From Micromonospora tarapacensis (GTDB taxonomy: Bacteria > Actinomycetota > Actinomycetes > Mycobacteriales > Micromonosporaceae): a stretch of DNA of 64,000 bases. Positions 18,198 through 26,787 of the stretch are shown piece after piece (position 1 is the first letter of the stretch; each line of letters opens with the position of its first letter). The stretch spans positions 1,227,324 to 1,291,323 of the forward strand of contig NZ_JAHCDI010000004.1 in NCBI RefSeq assembly GCF_019697375.1. The letters are read 5' to 3'. The notes below the pieces were generated by a model that was not told the origin of the DNA, did not search any database, and was given only the letters and a program-made list of their open reading frames with translations. The position numbers were made by a program, and so were the translations under genes.

Positions 18198-19621
18198 TCA
18201 GACCGGCAGGGCACGCTTGTCCGGCTTGCCGCTCGGCCCCACCGGAACCCGGTCGATCGACCGGACCGTCCGGGGGCTGCGGCCTCTCCCAGCGCCTGCG
18301 CCACCAGCGCACGCAGCCGTCCCGCATCGGGCGAGTGACCGGCGGTGGGCACCACGTACGCGTGTACCGCCTCGCCGGTGGCGTCATCGGGCCGGCCGAC
18401 GACGTAGGCCTCGGCGACCGCGGGGTCGGTCGCGAGAACTCGTTCGATCGGGCCGGCGTACACCAGGTTGGCGTTGACGATGATGACGTCCCGCAGCCGA
18501 CCGAGCAGGTGCAGGTGGCCGTCGGTGTCCAACCGGGCCAGGTCGCGGGTGCGCACCCAGCCGTCGACGAAGACCTCGGCGGTCTCGGCCGGGTCCGCCC
18601 AGTAGGCGGCGGCCTGCGCCGGTGTCCGCACGAAGAGTTCGCCTTCGGTGGCGGCGCGGCCATCCGCGTCGCGGATGGACACGTCGACGAACGCGGGCGG
18701 CCGGCCGACCGAGGCGAGCGCGGCCGGTGACGCCAGCATCTCGGCCGGGCCCACCATCGCGATCATGCCGGCCTCGGTCTGGCCGTAGCCGTGGAAGATC
18801 ACCGGACCGAGCACGTCGAGCGCCTCGGTGAGCCGGCCCGGGGTGAGCGGGGAACCGGACACCACCAGAGCCCGCAGACTGCTCAGGTCGGTCGGGTCGG
18901 TGCGCTGGTCGTGGACGAGTTGGTGCAGCTTGCCAACGGTGATCACACTCGCGGTCGCTCGATGCTGGGCGATCATGCCGCGCAGGCTGGTGGGCCGGGC
19001 GGCGACCAGGGTGCCACCCGCGGCCAGCGTCAGGATGCCGTACTCCAGCATCACCTGGCTGCTCAGCGAGCCGAAGACGAGATAGCGCCGCAGTCGGGTG
19101 GCGAGGTCGACGATCACCGGGGGCCAACGGCTCGGATGGGGCGCCCAGGCCGCACCCATCGACGCGTACGTCTGGGCGCAGCCCTTGGGGTTGCCGGTGC
19201 TGCCGCTGGTCCAGGTGATCCGGGCGACGTCGCTCGGGCGCCCGGCGGCGACCAGGGTGGTTCCGTCGTCGGGTGTGTCGACCAGGTCGGCGACGCGGGC
19301 GTCGTCGACCAGCAGCGCGTTGTCGCTGCCGAGTAGGTGGGCGAGTTGTGCCGGAGCCAGGTCGGGGCGGATCCCGGAGACCCGGGCACCGACGGCGAAC
19401 GCGGCGACGGTCGCCGCGAAGGCCTCCGGGGTGATGCCGAGCCGCAACGCCACCCCGACGCCCGGTCCGGCTCCGGCGGCGCGCAGCCCGGCCGCGATGC
19501 GGCGGACCAGCCCGGACATCTCGGAAGCGGTGACCACCCGGTCGCCGTCCTCGAAGACCGGCCGGTCGCCGCCGGTGGCGAGCAGGTCCAGCACGGCCTG
19601 CGGCCACACCTCAGGCGGCAT
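18198..19621 (-). CDS. AMP-dependent acyl/aryl-CoA ligase-like adenylating enzyme, frameshifted near C-terminus
   Basis: It activates a carboxylate as the acyl-adenylate and then usually the CoA thioester. ANL motifs: A3 WTSGSTGNPKG, A5 YGQTEAG, A7 RTRDLARLDTDG, A8 HLLGRLRDVIIVNA. The A10 lysine motif (PVGPSGKPDKRAL) and a natural stop at 18198 lie in the neighbouring frame. One extra base in the G5 run at 18272-18276 (plus strand) restores a 474-aa enzyme. Without it the frame reads on into unrelated sequence. ATG 19621 overlaps the stop of the preceding flavoprotein by 11 bp, so they are co-translated. A coumarate-type or fatty acid substrate is possible; context favours an aromatic acid. 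Confidence 0.8.
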
Positions 19622-21155
19622 CGGACAGGACTCCCTTGATGAACAGCGCGAGTGGCTGGTGGTGCACGGCGGGGAGGTTCCAGTCGTTCTCCAGGTTCTC
19701 CGCCAGGTGGTGCACGGCGACGACCCGGCCACCCCGGTGGACCCGCACGACCGGGTGCAGGTAGCTGGCATCGGGTGCCCGCTCGACGTCGTTCTCGGCG
19801 ATCCGGACGACCGTCACGTCGAAGGGATCGACCTGGTCGTGGTCCGGTCCGTACTCCAGCGTGATCACGAAGGCGAACGGCTCGGGACCCAGGCCGCCGT
19901 CGTTCAGGTAGTCGATCGGCACCTCCTCGAAGTAGCGAGCGGTGTCGCCGGCGATGGTGACGACGTCGCCGAGGACGGCGAACTGTTGCCACAGTGCGGA
20001 GGTCCGGTTGATCCGGGCGATGATCGCGTCGGTGATCGCCTCCGGGGTGCCGTCGAGCGCGGTGCTGGGCCACGGGCGGTCGTGGTGGCGGAGGTTGAGG
20101 ATCCGGTGCAGGGCGCGCACGCCGTACCGGAAGCCGTGGATGAACCCGCTGGTCGAGCGCTTGAAGTCGCGCTGCTGGGTGAGCGTGCCGGCGAAGTACA
20201 GGCCGGGGACGTTCACCGACTCGTACGCCGAGGTCTGCTCGGGGAAGCGGTCGTTGATGACCAGTCTCGGCCGGGCTGACGGGTCGAAGACGCTCGCGTC
20301 GAACCGGAAGCCGGTGCAGAGGATGATCCGGTCGTAGTCGAGCTGCCGGATCGACTCGACGGTCCGGGCATACCGGAAGTCGACCCGGTAGCCGCCGCCG
20401 TCCCGGTGGGCGATCCGTTCGACGGTGCCGTCGAGCACCGCGTTCTGCGACTTGAGCTGGTAGGTGTCGAGGAAGTTGTTGTTCACCGCGCGCAGGTGCC
20501 CGACGTAGTGCGACTGCCATGCCAGCTTGACCGAGCGCGGGCCGGCGACGTGGATCACCGCGGCGGTCTCGATGAGCGCGTCGGCGGTCTCGAAGGCCGA
20601 GTTGCCCTTGCCGATGATGAGCACGCGTTGGTTGGTGAAGTCGTTTGGGTCCACGCTGACGGTGTCGTACCGCTCGGCGAGCGCAGCGCCCTCGATCGGT
20701 GGGACGTACAACTCGGAGAGGCCGGTGGCGACGACGACGCGGCGGGCGGTGATGGTGCCGCCGTCGGTGGAGACGGTGAACAGTTCGCCGTCCCGCGCTA
20801 CCCGGGTGGCCCTGGTGTCGTATTTGATCCGCAGGCCACGGGCGAAGTCGGCGAGGTACCGCACCAGGTCGGCCGCGTCCGGGAAGTAGCGCTGACTGTA
20901 GTTCTTGAACAGCAGTGCCGGGTCGTCGGTGAGCAGGGAGTTCCAGTCCCCGCGCAGGTTGAACTCCGGATCGTCGGAACCGGTCCAGATCTTGTTGATC
21001 GAGATCAGTTGCCGGTGCCGCGGATAGGTGCTGAAGAACGTGCCCGGCGCCGGCCCCGCCTCCAGGGCCAGATAGTCGCGGCCGTCGCGCTCCAGCAGGG
21101 CGGCGAGTTGGAGCCCGGCCGGCCCGGCTCCGATGATCAGGTAGTCGAGCGTCAT
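19611..21155 (-). CDS. FAD/NAD(P)-dependent monooxygenase-like flavoprotein A (FOXRED2-like)
   Basis: The 514-aa protein starts with the FAD Rossmann motif LIIGAGPAGLQLAALLE, has the second dinucleotide motif VLIIGKGNSAFETAD near residue 170, the ATG motif VVVATGL and a late GLYFAGTL segment. The family resembles class B flavin monooxygenases and the FOXRED2/ERFAD group. ATG 21155 gives the same start as its paralogue. No Shine-Dalgarno is visible, so initiation may be leaderless. The gene is divergent from the ammonia-lyase and leads a two-gene unit with the ligase. It may hydroxylate or oxidise an amine or aromatic intermediate; this is inference. Confidence 0.85.
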   Translation of the reverse strand: MTLDYLIIGAGPAGLQLAALLERDGRDYLALEAGPAPGTFFSTYPRHRQLISINKIWTGSDDPEFNLRGDWNSLLTDDPALLFKNYSQRYFPDAADLVRYLADFARGLRIKYDTRATRVARDGELFTVSTDGGTITARRVVVATGLSELYVPPIEGAALAERYDTVSVDPNDFTNQRVLIIGKGNSAFETADALIETAAVIHVAGPRSVKLAWQSHYVGHLRAVNNNFLDTYQLKSQNAVLDGTVERIAHRDGGGYRVDFRYARTVESIRQLDYDRIILCTGFRFDASVFDPSARPRLVINDRFPEQTSAYESVNVPGLYFAGTLTQQRDFKRSTSGFIHGFRYGVRALHRILNLRHHDRPWPSTALDGTPEAITDAIIARINRTSALWQQFAVLGDVVTIAGDTARYFEEVPIDYLNDGGLGPEPFAFVITLEYGPDHDQVDPFDVTVVRIAENDVERAPDASYLHPVVRVHRGGRVVAVHHLAENLENDWNLPAVHHQPLALFIKGVLSDAA

Positions 21156-21177
21156 GCGGCGCAACGTAGCGGCCCGA

Positions 21178-21195
21178 TCTCAGAGTGTTCTGAGA
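21178..21195. promoter_or_regulatory. Perfect 18-bp palindrome in the divergent promoter of the ammonia-lyase locus
   Basis: TCTCAGA (21178-21184) and TCTGAGA (21189-21195) are exact reverse complements around GTGT. The interval between divergent flavoprotein A and the ammonia-lyase is only 63 bp, so one site can control both units. A homodimeric regulator is expected; the two-component response regulator encoded downstream is one candidate. Confidence 0.6.
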
Positions 21196-21218
21196 ATTCG
21201 TCTCTAGGGTGCCGTCGC

Positions 21219-22736
21219 ATGACGACAGAGGTAGACCTCGCGGCACCGCTGCGGATCGCCGACCTGAGCGCCGCCCGGGACCCGGTCAAGGTCGTGGTCG
21301 GGACGGAGGTCCGCGATCGGGTCACGACCGCCCGCATCTTCCTGTCCGAGGTGCTCGGCGACGACCGTGCGGTGTACGGCAGCACCACCGGCTTCGGTGC
21401 CCTGGTGGGGTACGCGGGTCGTGCCGACCTGCGCGACCAGGCCGACAACACGCTCGCGCACCTCGGTGCGGGCCACGGCCCGGACCTCGCTCCGGAGGTC
21501 GTCCGCGCCACCATGCTGATCCGGGCCTGGTCCCTGGCCCGCGGTGCGTCAGGAGTGTCCCCGCACGTCATCGACGCTCTCGCGGCGATGCTCGCGACCA
21601 CGTTCGTGCCGGCGGTGCCACGGCTGGGTTCGGTCGGGGCCAGCGGCGACCTGATCCCGCTGGGCGCGGCGGCCCAGGCGTTACGGGGCCGCGGGCACGC
21701 CTATCTGGACGGGGTACGTCTGCCCGCGGCCGAGGCGCTGCGACGGGCTGGTCTCGAACCGCTGCCGCTGGACGGTCGGGACGCCCTCGCGCTGGTCAAT
21801 GGCACGTCACTGACCACTGCGGCGACCGCGCTCGCGCTGAACGCGGTACGCGCGTCGCACCGGGCGGTCCAGGTGCTCACCTGCCTGCTCGCCGACCTGC
21901 TCGGCAGTGACCCGCAGTTCCTCGACGCCCGGCTGCTGCGCGCGTACGGCCATCCGGGTGCGATCGACGTGGCCGCGCAGATGCGACGGATCAGCGTCGG
22001 GCTCGTTCCGTCCGGCAGTCGCCCGTTGCAGGAGCCGTACAGCATCCGGTGCGCACCGCAACTGCTCGGCGCGGCAGAGGACGCGCTGCGCTACGTCGAC
22101 GCCGTCGTCCGCGCCGACCTGGGCAGCGTCAGCGACAACCCGTTGTTCTTTCCCGACGAGGATCTCGTCGTGCACGGCGGCAACTTCTTCGGCCAGCCCG
22201 CCGCGTTCGCCGCCGACCTGCTGTCGATGGTCGTGGCGCAGGTCGGCAACCTCGCCGAACGCCAGCTCGACCTGCTCGTCGACCCGAACCGTAACGGCGG
22301 CCTGCCGCCGATGCTGGCCGCCGGCCCGGGACAGCAGCACGGGTTGCAGGGCGTGCAACTGGCGTCGACCGCGCTGATCACCGAGATCCGCCGGGACGCG
22401 ATGCCCGCGAGCATGCAGAGCCTGCCGACCAACCTGCACAACCAGGATGTCATCCCGCTCGGCACCCAGGCCGCCCTGCGGGCGCTGGACCAGGCCCGGC
22501 TGCTGCACCTCATCGTCGGGTCACTCGCGGTGGGGCTGCGCCAGGCCGCGTACGTCGGCGCGCGTACGCCGACCGCGGCCGGATGCGCCGAGGTGCTGGC
22601 GGCGCTTGCCGCGGCCGTACCTCCGGTCGACCCGGACCGGCCGTTGGAGAGCGACGTACGGCGCGCCGCCGACGTCGTCGAAAGGCTTGAGACCTCGCTG
22701 ACTCCTCTTTCCCAAGGTGGCCACCGTGACGCTTGA
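21219..22736 (+). CDS. MIO-type aromatic amino acid ammonia-lyase (or 2,3-aminomutase)
   Basis: It removes ammonia from an aromatic L-amino acid, or shifts the amine, through an autocatalytic MIO cofactor. MIO forms from Ala141-Ser142-Gly143 in GSVGASGDLIPL. The catalytic Tyr lies in YGSTTGFG (Tyr53), with NGTSLTT and QEPYSIRCAPQ also conserved. The selectivity position reads TLAHLGAGHG with His81-Leu82, as in tyrosine ammonia-lyases (His-Leu), rather than the Ser-His of histidine lyases or Phe-Leu of phenylalanine lyases. ATG 21219 has no clear Shine-Dalgarno. The 505-aa length is typical. The absence of hut genes nearby also argues against histidine catabolism. Confidence 0.9.
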   Translation: MTTEVDLAAPLRIADLSAARDPVKVVVGTEVRDRVTTARIFLSEVLGDDRAVYGSTTGFGALVGYAGRADLRDQADNTLAHLGAGHGPDLAPEVVRATMLIRAWSLARGASGVSPHVIDALAAMLATTFVPAVPRLGSVGASGDLIPLGAAAQALRGRGHAYLDGVRLPAAEALRRAGLEPLPLDGRDALALVNGTSLTTAATALALNAVRASHRAVQVLTCLLADLLGSDPQFLDARLLRAYGHPGAIDVAAQMRRISVGLVPSGSRPLQEPYSIRCAPQLLGAAEDALRYVDAVVRADLGSVSDNPLFFPDEDLVVHGGNFFGQPAAFAADLLSMVVAQVGNLAERQLDLLVDPNRNGGLPPMLAAGPGQQHGLQGVQLASTALITEIRRDAMPASMQSLPTNLHNQDVIPLGTQAALRALDQARLLHLIVGSLAVGLRQAAYVGARTPTAAGCAEVLAALAAAVPPVDPDRPLESDVRRAADVVERLETSLTPLSQGGHRDA

Positions 22737-24288
22737 TTACCTGATCATCGGGGCCGGGCCGGCCGGCCTGCAACTGGCCGCCCTGTTGGAGGCCGACGGT
22801 AAACGCGACTATCTGGTGTTGGAGGCCGCCCGGATTCCGGGGGCGTTCTTCGCCACCTTTCCCCGACACCGGCAACTGATCTCGATCAACAAGCCGCGCA
22901 CCGGTTCCGACGACCCGGAGACGAACCTGCGGCTGGACTGGAACTCGTTGCTCAGCGACGACCCGGCGCTACGGTTCACCACCTACACCGAGCGGTATTT
23001 TCCGGACGCCGACGTGATGGTCCGCTACCTGGCGGACTTTGCCGCGAAGACCGGGGTGAAGGTTCGGTACGACTCCCGGGTGACATCGGTCGGCAAGGTG
23101 GACGGGATCTTCGAGGTCCGCGCCGGTGAGACCTTCCGGGCCCGGCGGCTGATCGTGGCCACGGGCGTGTCGCGGTCGTACGCGCCGGAGATCCCGGGCT
23201 TCGAGCTTGCGGAACAGTACGCGGACATGTCCGTCGACCCGCGCGACTACCTCGACCAGAAGGTGTTGATCATCGGCAAGGGCAACTCCGCGTTCGAGAC
23301 CGCGGAGAATCTGATGGAGACCACCACGCTGATTCACCTCGCCGGGCCGAGTTCGGTCCGGATGGCCTGGCGCACCCACTACGTCGGGCACCTCCGTGCG
23401 GTGAACAACAACTTCCTGGACACGTACCAGTTGAAGTCGGCGAACGCGATCCTGGACGGCAACATCAGGCGCATCGAGCGCGACGGCGCCGGCTTCAAGG
23501 TGACATTCTCGTTCTCCCGGGTGGACGAGGTCAGCAAGGAGCTGTGGTACGACCGGGTGATCGCCTGCACCGGGTTCGCCTTCGACCCGTCGATCTTCGA
23601 TGACGCCTGCCGTCCGGCACTCGCGATCAAGGACCGCTTCCCGGCCCAGACCCCGGCGTGGGAATCGGTGAACGTGCCCGGCCTGTACTTCGCCGGCACG
23701 CTTTCCCAGGAGCGGGACTTCAAGCGCTCGACCAGCGGCTTCATCCACGGCTTCCGCTACGCGGTGCGTGCGCTTCACAAGATCCTTGAGCGACGGTACG
23801 GGCAGACACCGTGGCCGGCGCAGAAGCTGGACGCCACCCCCGAGGCGATCGCCGACGCCATCGTCGCCCGGGTCAACCGCACCTCCGCCCTGTGGCAGCA
23901 GTTCGGCGTCCTCGCCGACGTGGTGACGGTGGCCGGGCCGGACGCGCGATACCACGACGAGGTGCCGGTCGAGTACTTCGCTCAGGCCGGTCTGCGCACC
24001 GCCGACCACGACTACGCGCACGCCTTCGTCGTCACCCTCGAATACGGCCCTGGGCACGACCAGGTGGACCCGTTCGACATCACGGTCGGCCGGGTGGCGC
24101 AGGACGTCGTCGGTCAGGCCCACGAGGCCGCCTACCTGCATCCGGTCGTTCGTCACCACCGTGCGGGCCAGGTGGTGGCCACCCACCACCTGGCGGAGAA
24201 CCTGGAGAACCGGTGGGATCGGCCGGACGTCCATGTGGCGCCGCTGGCCGCGTTTCTCGGCCGCTGCCTGACCCGCGTCGAGGCTTGA
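22726..24288 (+). CDS. FAD/NAD(P)-dependent monooxygenase-like flavoprotein B, paralogue of A
   Basis: It is closely similar to flavoprotein A along its whole length (TLDYLIIGAGPAGLQLAALLE, VLIIGKGNSAFETAEN, HYVGHLRAVNNNFLDTYQLK, RDFKRSTSGFIHGFRY). GTG 22726 has AAGGTGG five bases upstream and overlaps the lyase gene by 11 bp; GTG 22717 is an alternative. The start then matches that of A exactly. Two such paralogues on either side of one lyase imply either two successive oxidations or a heteromeric enzyme. Reaction and substrate are not known. Confidence 0.85.
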   Translation: MTLDYLIIGAGPAGLQLAALLEADGKRDYLVLEAARIPGAFFATFPRHRQLISINKPRTGSDDPETNLRLDWNSLLSDDPALRFTTYTERYFPDADVMVRYLADFAAKTGVKVRYDSRVTSVGKVDGIFEVRAGETFRARRLIVATGVSRSYAPEIPGFELAEQYADMSVDPRDYLDQKVLIIGKGNSAFETAENLMETTTLIHLAGPSSVRMAWRTHYVGHLRAVNNNFLDTYQLKSANAILDGNIRRIERDGAGFKVTFSFSRVDEVSKELWYDRVIACTGFAFDPSIFDDACRPALAIKDRFPAQTPAWESVNVPGLYFAGTLSQERDFKRSTSGFIHGFRYAVRALHKILERRYGQTPWPAQKLDATPEAIADAIVARVNRTSALWQQFGVLADVVTVAGPDARYHDEVPVEYFAQAGLRTADHDYAHAFVVTLEYGPGHDQVDPFDITVGRVAQDVVGQAHEAAYLHPVVRHHRAGQVVATHHLAENLENRWDRPDVHVAPLAAFLGRCLTRVEA

Positions 24289-24289
24289 G

Positions 24290-25351
24290 ATGTTCGCGCT
24301 GGACGAGGTGAGGCTGAACCTGGCCGACGTGGCCGCCGGCGCGCGGCGCCGCCTGGACCCGGTGCACTGGGACTTCTTCGCGGGCGGGGCCGGCGAGGAA
24401 CGGACGGTCCGCGCCAACGAGGAAGCCTTCACGAGGCGCTGGGTCGTGCCCCGGATCCTGCGGGCGGTGGGCGAACGCGACCTGCGGATCTCGCTTCTCG
24501 GCAGCCCGGTGTCGATGCCGGTGCTGATCGCGCCGACCGCGTTCCACCGGCTGGCCCACCCCGAGGGTGAGGTGGCCACCGCGCGGGCCGCCGCCGGGGC
24601 CGGCACGATCATGGTGATCAGTATGGCGGCCACCCGGTCGGTCGAGGAGATCACCGCGGGCGGCGGCGTTCACTGGTTCCAGCTCTATCCGCAGTCGGAC
24701 CTCGGATTCACCTCGTCGCTGGTCCGGCGGGCGGAGGCGGCTGGCTGCCGGGCCCTGGTCGTCACGGTCGACTCGCCGGTGTTCGGTCGGCGCGAACGCG
24801 ACCTGCGGCACGGCTTCGTCGACCTGCCACCCGGACTGGTCTGCGAGAACATGCGCGACGCGAGCGGCCAGCTCCGGGACATCGAGATGGACGCCGGGTT
24901 GGACTGGCGGCGGATCTCCTGGTTGCGTGGGCTCACGACACTGCCGATCCTGCTCAAGGGGGTGCTGCACCCGGCCGACGCCCGGCTGGCCGTCGAGCAC
25001 GGCGTCGACGGTGTGCTGGTGTCCAACCACGGCGGTCGGCAACTCGATCAGGTGATCGCCACCCTGGACGCGTTGCCCGCAATCGTCGAGGCGGTCGGGG
25101 GGCGGTTGCCGGTGCTGGTCGACGGCGGCATCCGCCGCGGCACGGACGTACTGGTGGCGCTGGCGCTGGGCGCGACCGCCGTACTGGTCGGCCGCCCGGT
25201 GCTCTGGGGGCTCGCGGCGGGCGGCGCCGCCGGGGTACGGCACGTGCTCGACCTGTTACGTGCCGACCTCGATCGGGCGCTGGCGCTGGCCGGCGCCACG
25301 AGACCGGGCGATCTCAGTGCTGACCTCGTCGCCACGGTGGCACGCGCATGA
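24290..25351 (+). CDS. FMN-dependent alpha-hydroxyacid oxidase/dehydrogenase
   Basis: The TIM-barrel family (glycolate, lactate, mandelate oxidases) oxidises L-2-hydroxyacids to 2-ketoacids. Catalytic His and Arg are in SNHGGRQLD (about residue 245), the active-site Tyr in HWFQLYPQ, Lys in ILLKGVL, and the FMN phosphate loop in DGGIRRGTDV and GRPVLWG. The N-terminal Tyr-Tyr pair of the family (YYxGGA) is Phe-Phe here (DFFAGGAGEERT), which removes one substrate-binding hydroxyl. ATG 24290 starts one base after the upstream stop. A hydroxymandelate-like substrate is possible. Confidence 0.88.
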   Translation: MFALDEVRLNLADVAAGARRRLDPVHWDFFAGGAGEERTVRANEEAFTRRWVVPRILRAVGERDLRISLLGSPVSMPVLIAPTAFHRLAHPEGEVATARAAAGAGTIMVISMAATRSVEEITAGGGVHWFQLYPQSDLGFTSSLVRRAEAAGCRALVVTVDSPVFGRRERDLRHGFVDLPPGLVCENMRDASGQLRDIEMDAGLDWRRISWLRGLTTLPILLKGVLHPADARLAVEHGVDGVLVSNHGGRQLDQVIATLDALPAIVEAVGGRLPVLVDGGIRRGTDVLVALALGATAVLVGRPVLWGLAAGGAAGVRHVLDLLRADLDRALALAGATRPGDLSADLVATVARA

Positions 25352-26685
25352 CAGCTCCGGTCGTCGTTGTCGTGCTGCTCGTGCTCGGTGCGGGCTGGAC
25401 CCTTCCACGTTGGCTGCCCCCGGGGGTGGTCCGGCTGCGGGAGTGGGTCTTCGCCAGGGTCAACGGCGTCGAAGGCATCCCGGTGCCGGGTCCGACCGTC
25501 GGCGTCGAGCACTTCGAGTGGGTGTACTCGCATCCGGCGGCCGACGGACGCAGCCGGGGGGCCGCGCTGTCGGACCTGTTCTGGTACTGGCTGGCGCCGG
25601 GACCGCAGATGCACCAGGAGCACCTGGAGCCCGGCGAGCGCTACCGGACGGTGGCCGCGACGACCAGGCGGGTGCTGGCGGTGCCGCACCAGCGCTCGGA
25701 CGAACTCGCCGCCGCGGTCACGCGGCGGGTGTTGGACGAGTTGCCGGCCGGTCGGAGCCACGTACGGCTGCGTGACCTGATGATGCCGGTGTGGGCCGAG
25801 GTCTACTACGAGTTGGTCTTCGACCAACCGTGTCCCGCGGACGCGCGGGCGATGATCGTCGCCAACGCCGACGACGTGGTCACCTCGCTGAAGTGCACCG
25901 GCCTGCGGCACATGGCACGGCGCGACAGGTTGACCCGATACCTGCGCGACCGGATCGAGGCGGGAACCTGCCCGGTGACGCTGCCGCCACCGTTCAGCGT
26001 CCAGGAGACAGCCTGGTACCTGCAGGGCGCCTTCTTCAACACCGCGGTCGTGCAGATGTCCGAGGCGATGGCGCACGTGCTGCTGGCCCTCGCCACGCAT
26101 CCCGAGTTGCAGCGCGGCCTCGACGACGACGACGCGCTGGACCGGGTGATCGACGAGACGCTACGGGTGCATCCGCTGTTCGGTGTCGCGCACCGGATCA
26201 CGTCCGCGCCGATCGTGTTGCCCACGGGTGTGTCGCTGCCCGCCGGGTCGGTGCTGCTCTTCAACTACCTGGCGTTCCAGCGCAGCGGATCCGCCGCCGA
26301 CGACCGGTTCGCCCCGGACCGGTGGCTGACCCTGCGGCGCAGGGACGCGCACTTCATCCCGTTCGGAGTCACCGCGAACCGGGCCTGTCCGGCCCGTGGT
26401 GTCGCGCCGGTGATGATGCGCGCGGTGACCCGTGAGGTGCTGCGCCGGTACGCCCTGGCCTCCTCGGTCTCGCACACCCGGTCGCTGCCCAGCCGAGGTC
26501 CGGCGTACCTCACGCCGGTCGGGGGCATCGGCCCGGGGCGGCTCCGGCTGGGCCTGATGCGGCTGCGGGACCGCTGGGCCGGCCTGGGCCGCAGTCTCCA
26601 GCAACTGGTGCTCGGCACCTGGATGGTTGTCGACGCCCGGCGACAGCGGTTGTGCGCCAACTACTTCGAGGAGGCTGTCCGGTGA
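25348..26685 (+). CDS. Cytochrome P450-like protein, membrane-anchored, atypical heme loop
   Basis: ATG overlaps the preceding stop (ATGA). A hydrophobic N-terminal helix (TAPVVVVVLLVLGAGW) would anchor it, unusual for bacterial P450s. The K-helix ExxR is present (DETLRVHP). The heme loop reads HFIPFGVTANRACPARG; relative to FGxGxRxCxG it has one extra residue before the Cys, and the Gly positions are Thr and Ala. The I-helix motif is GAFFNT instead of AGxDT. The fold assignment rests on ExxR, the PERF-like FAPDRW and the Cys loop. It could be a P450 with non-monooxygenase chemistry. It is the last gene of the four-gene rightward unit. Confidence 0.8.
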   Translation: MTAPVVVVVLLVLGAGWTLPRWLPPGVVRLREWVFARVNGVEGIPVPGPTVGVEHFEWVYSHPAADGRSRGAALSDLFWYWLAPGPQMHQEHLEPGERYRTVAATTRRVLAVPHQRSDELAAAVTRRVLDELPAGRSHVRLRDLMMPVWAEVYYELVFDQPCPADARAMIVANADDVVTSLKCTGLRHMARRDRLTRYLRDRIEAGTCPVTLPPPFSVQETAWYLQGAFFNTAVVQMSEAMAHVLLALATHPELQRGLDDDDALDRVIDETLRVHPLFGVAHRITSAPIVLPTGVSLPAGSVLLFNYLAFQRSGSAADDRFAPDRWLTLRRRDAHFIPFGVTANRACPARGVAPVMMRAVTREVLRRYALASSVSHTRSLPSRGPAYLTPVGGIGPGRLRLGLMRLRDRWAGLGRSLQQLVLGTWMVVDARRQRLCANYFEEAVR

Positions 26686-26726
26686 CCGCGGTTCGGGCCG
26701 GACCCGCGTCCGGCGCGCCGCGGTCG

Positions 26727-26750
26727 TGATAGTTGAGGAGACAACCATCA
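26727..26750. promoter_or_regulatory. Hyphenated inverted repeat upstream of the response regulator
   Basis: Nine-base arms TGATAGTTG (26727-26735) and CAACCATCA (26742-26750) match at eight of nine positions around AGGAGA. It lies 37 bp before the response-regulator start in a short A+T-rich promoter interval. It may be an autoregulatory operator. It differs from the palindrome at 21178. Confidence 0.45.
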
Positions 26751-26787
26751 CTTTCTCATTGGTCTCGACCTATGCGATCGTGAACAC

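Noticed and set aside
20406..21218. N-terminal extension of the ammonia-lyase frame
   Set aside because: It lies antisense to flavoprotein A and has no family similarity. Homology begins at ATG 21219.
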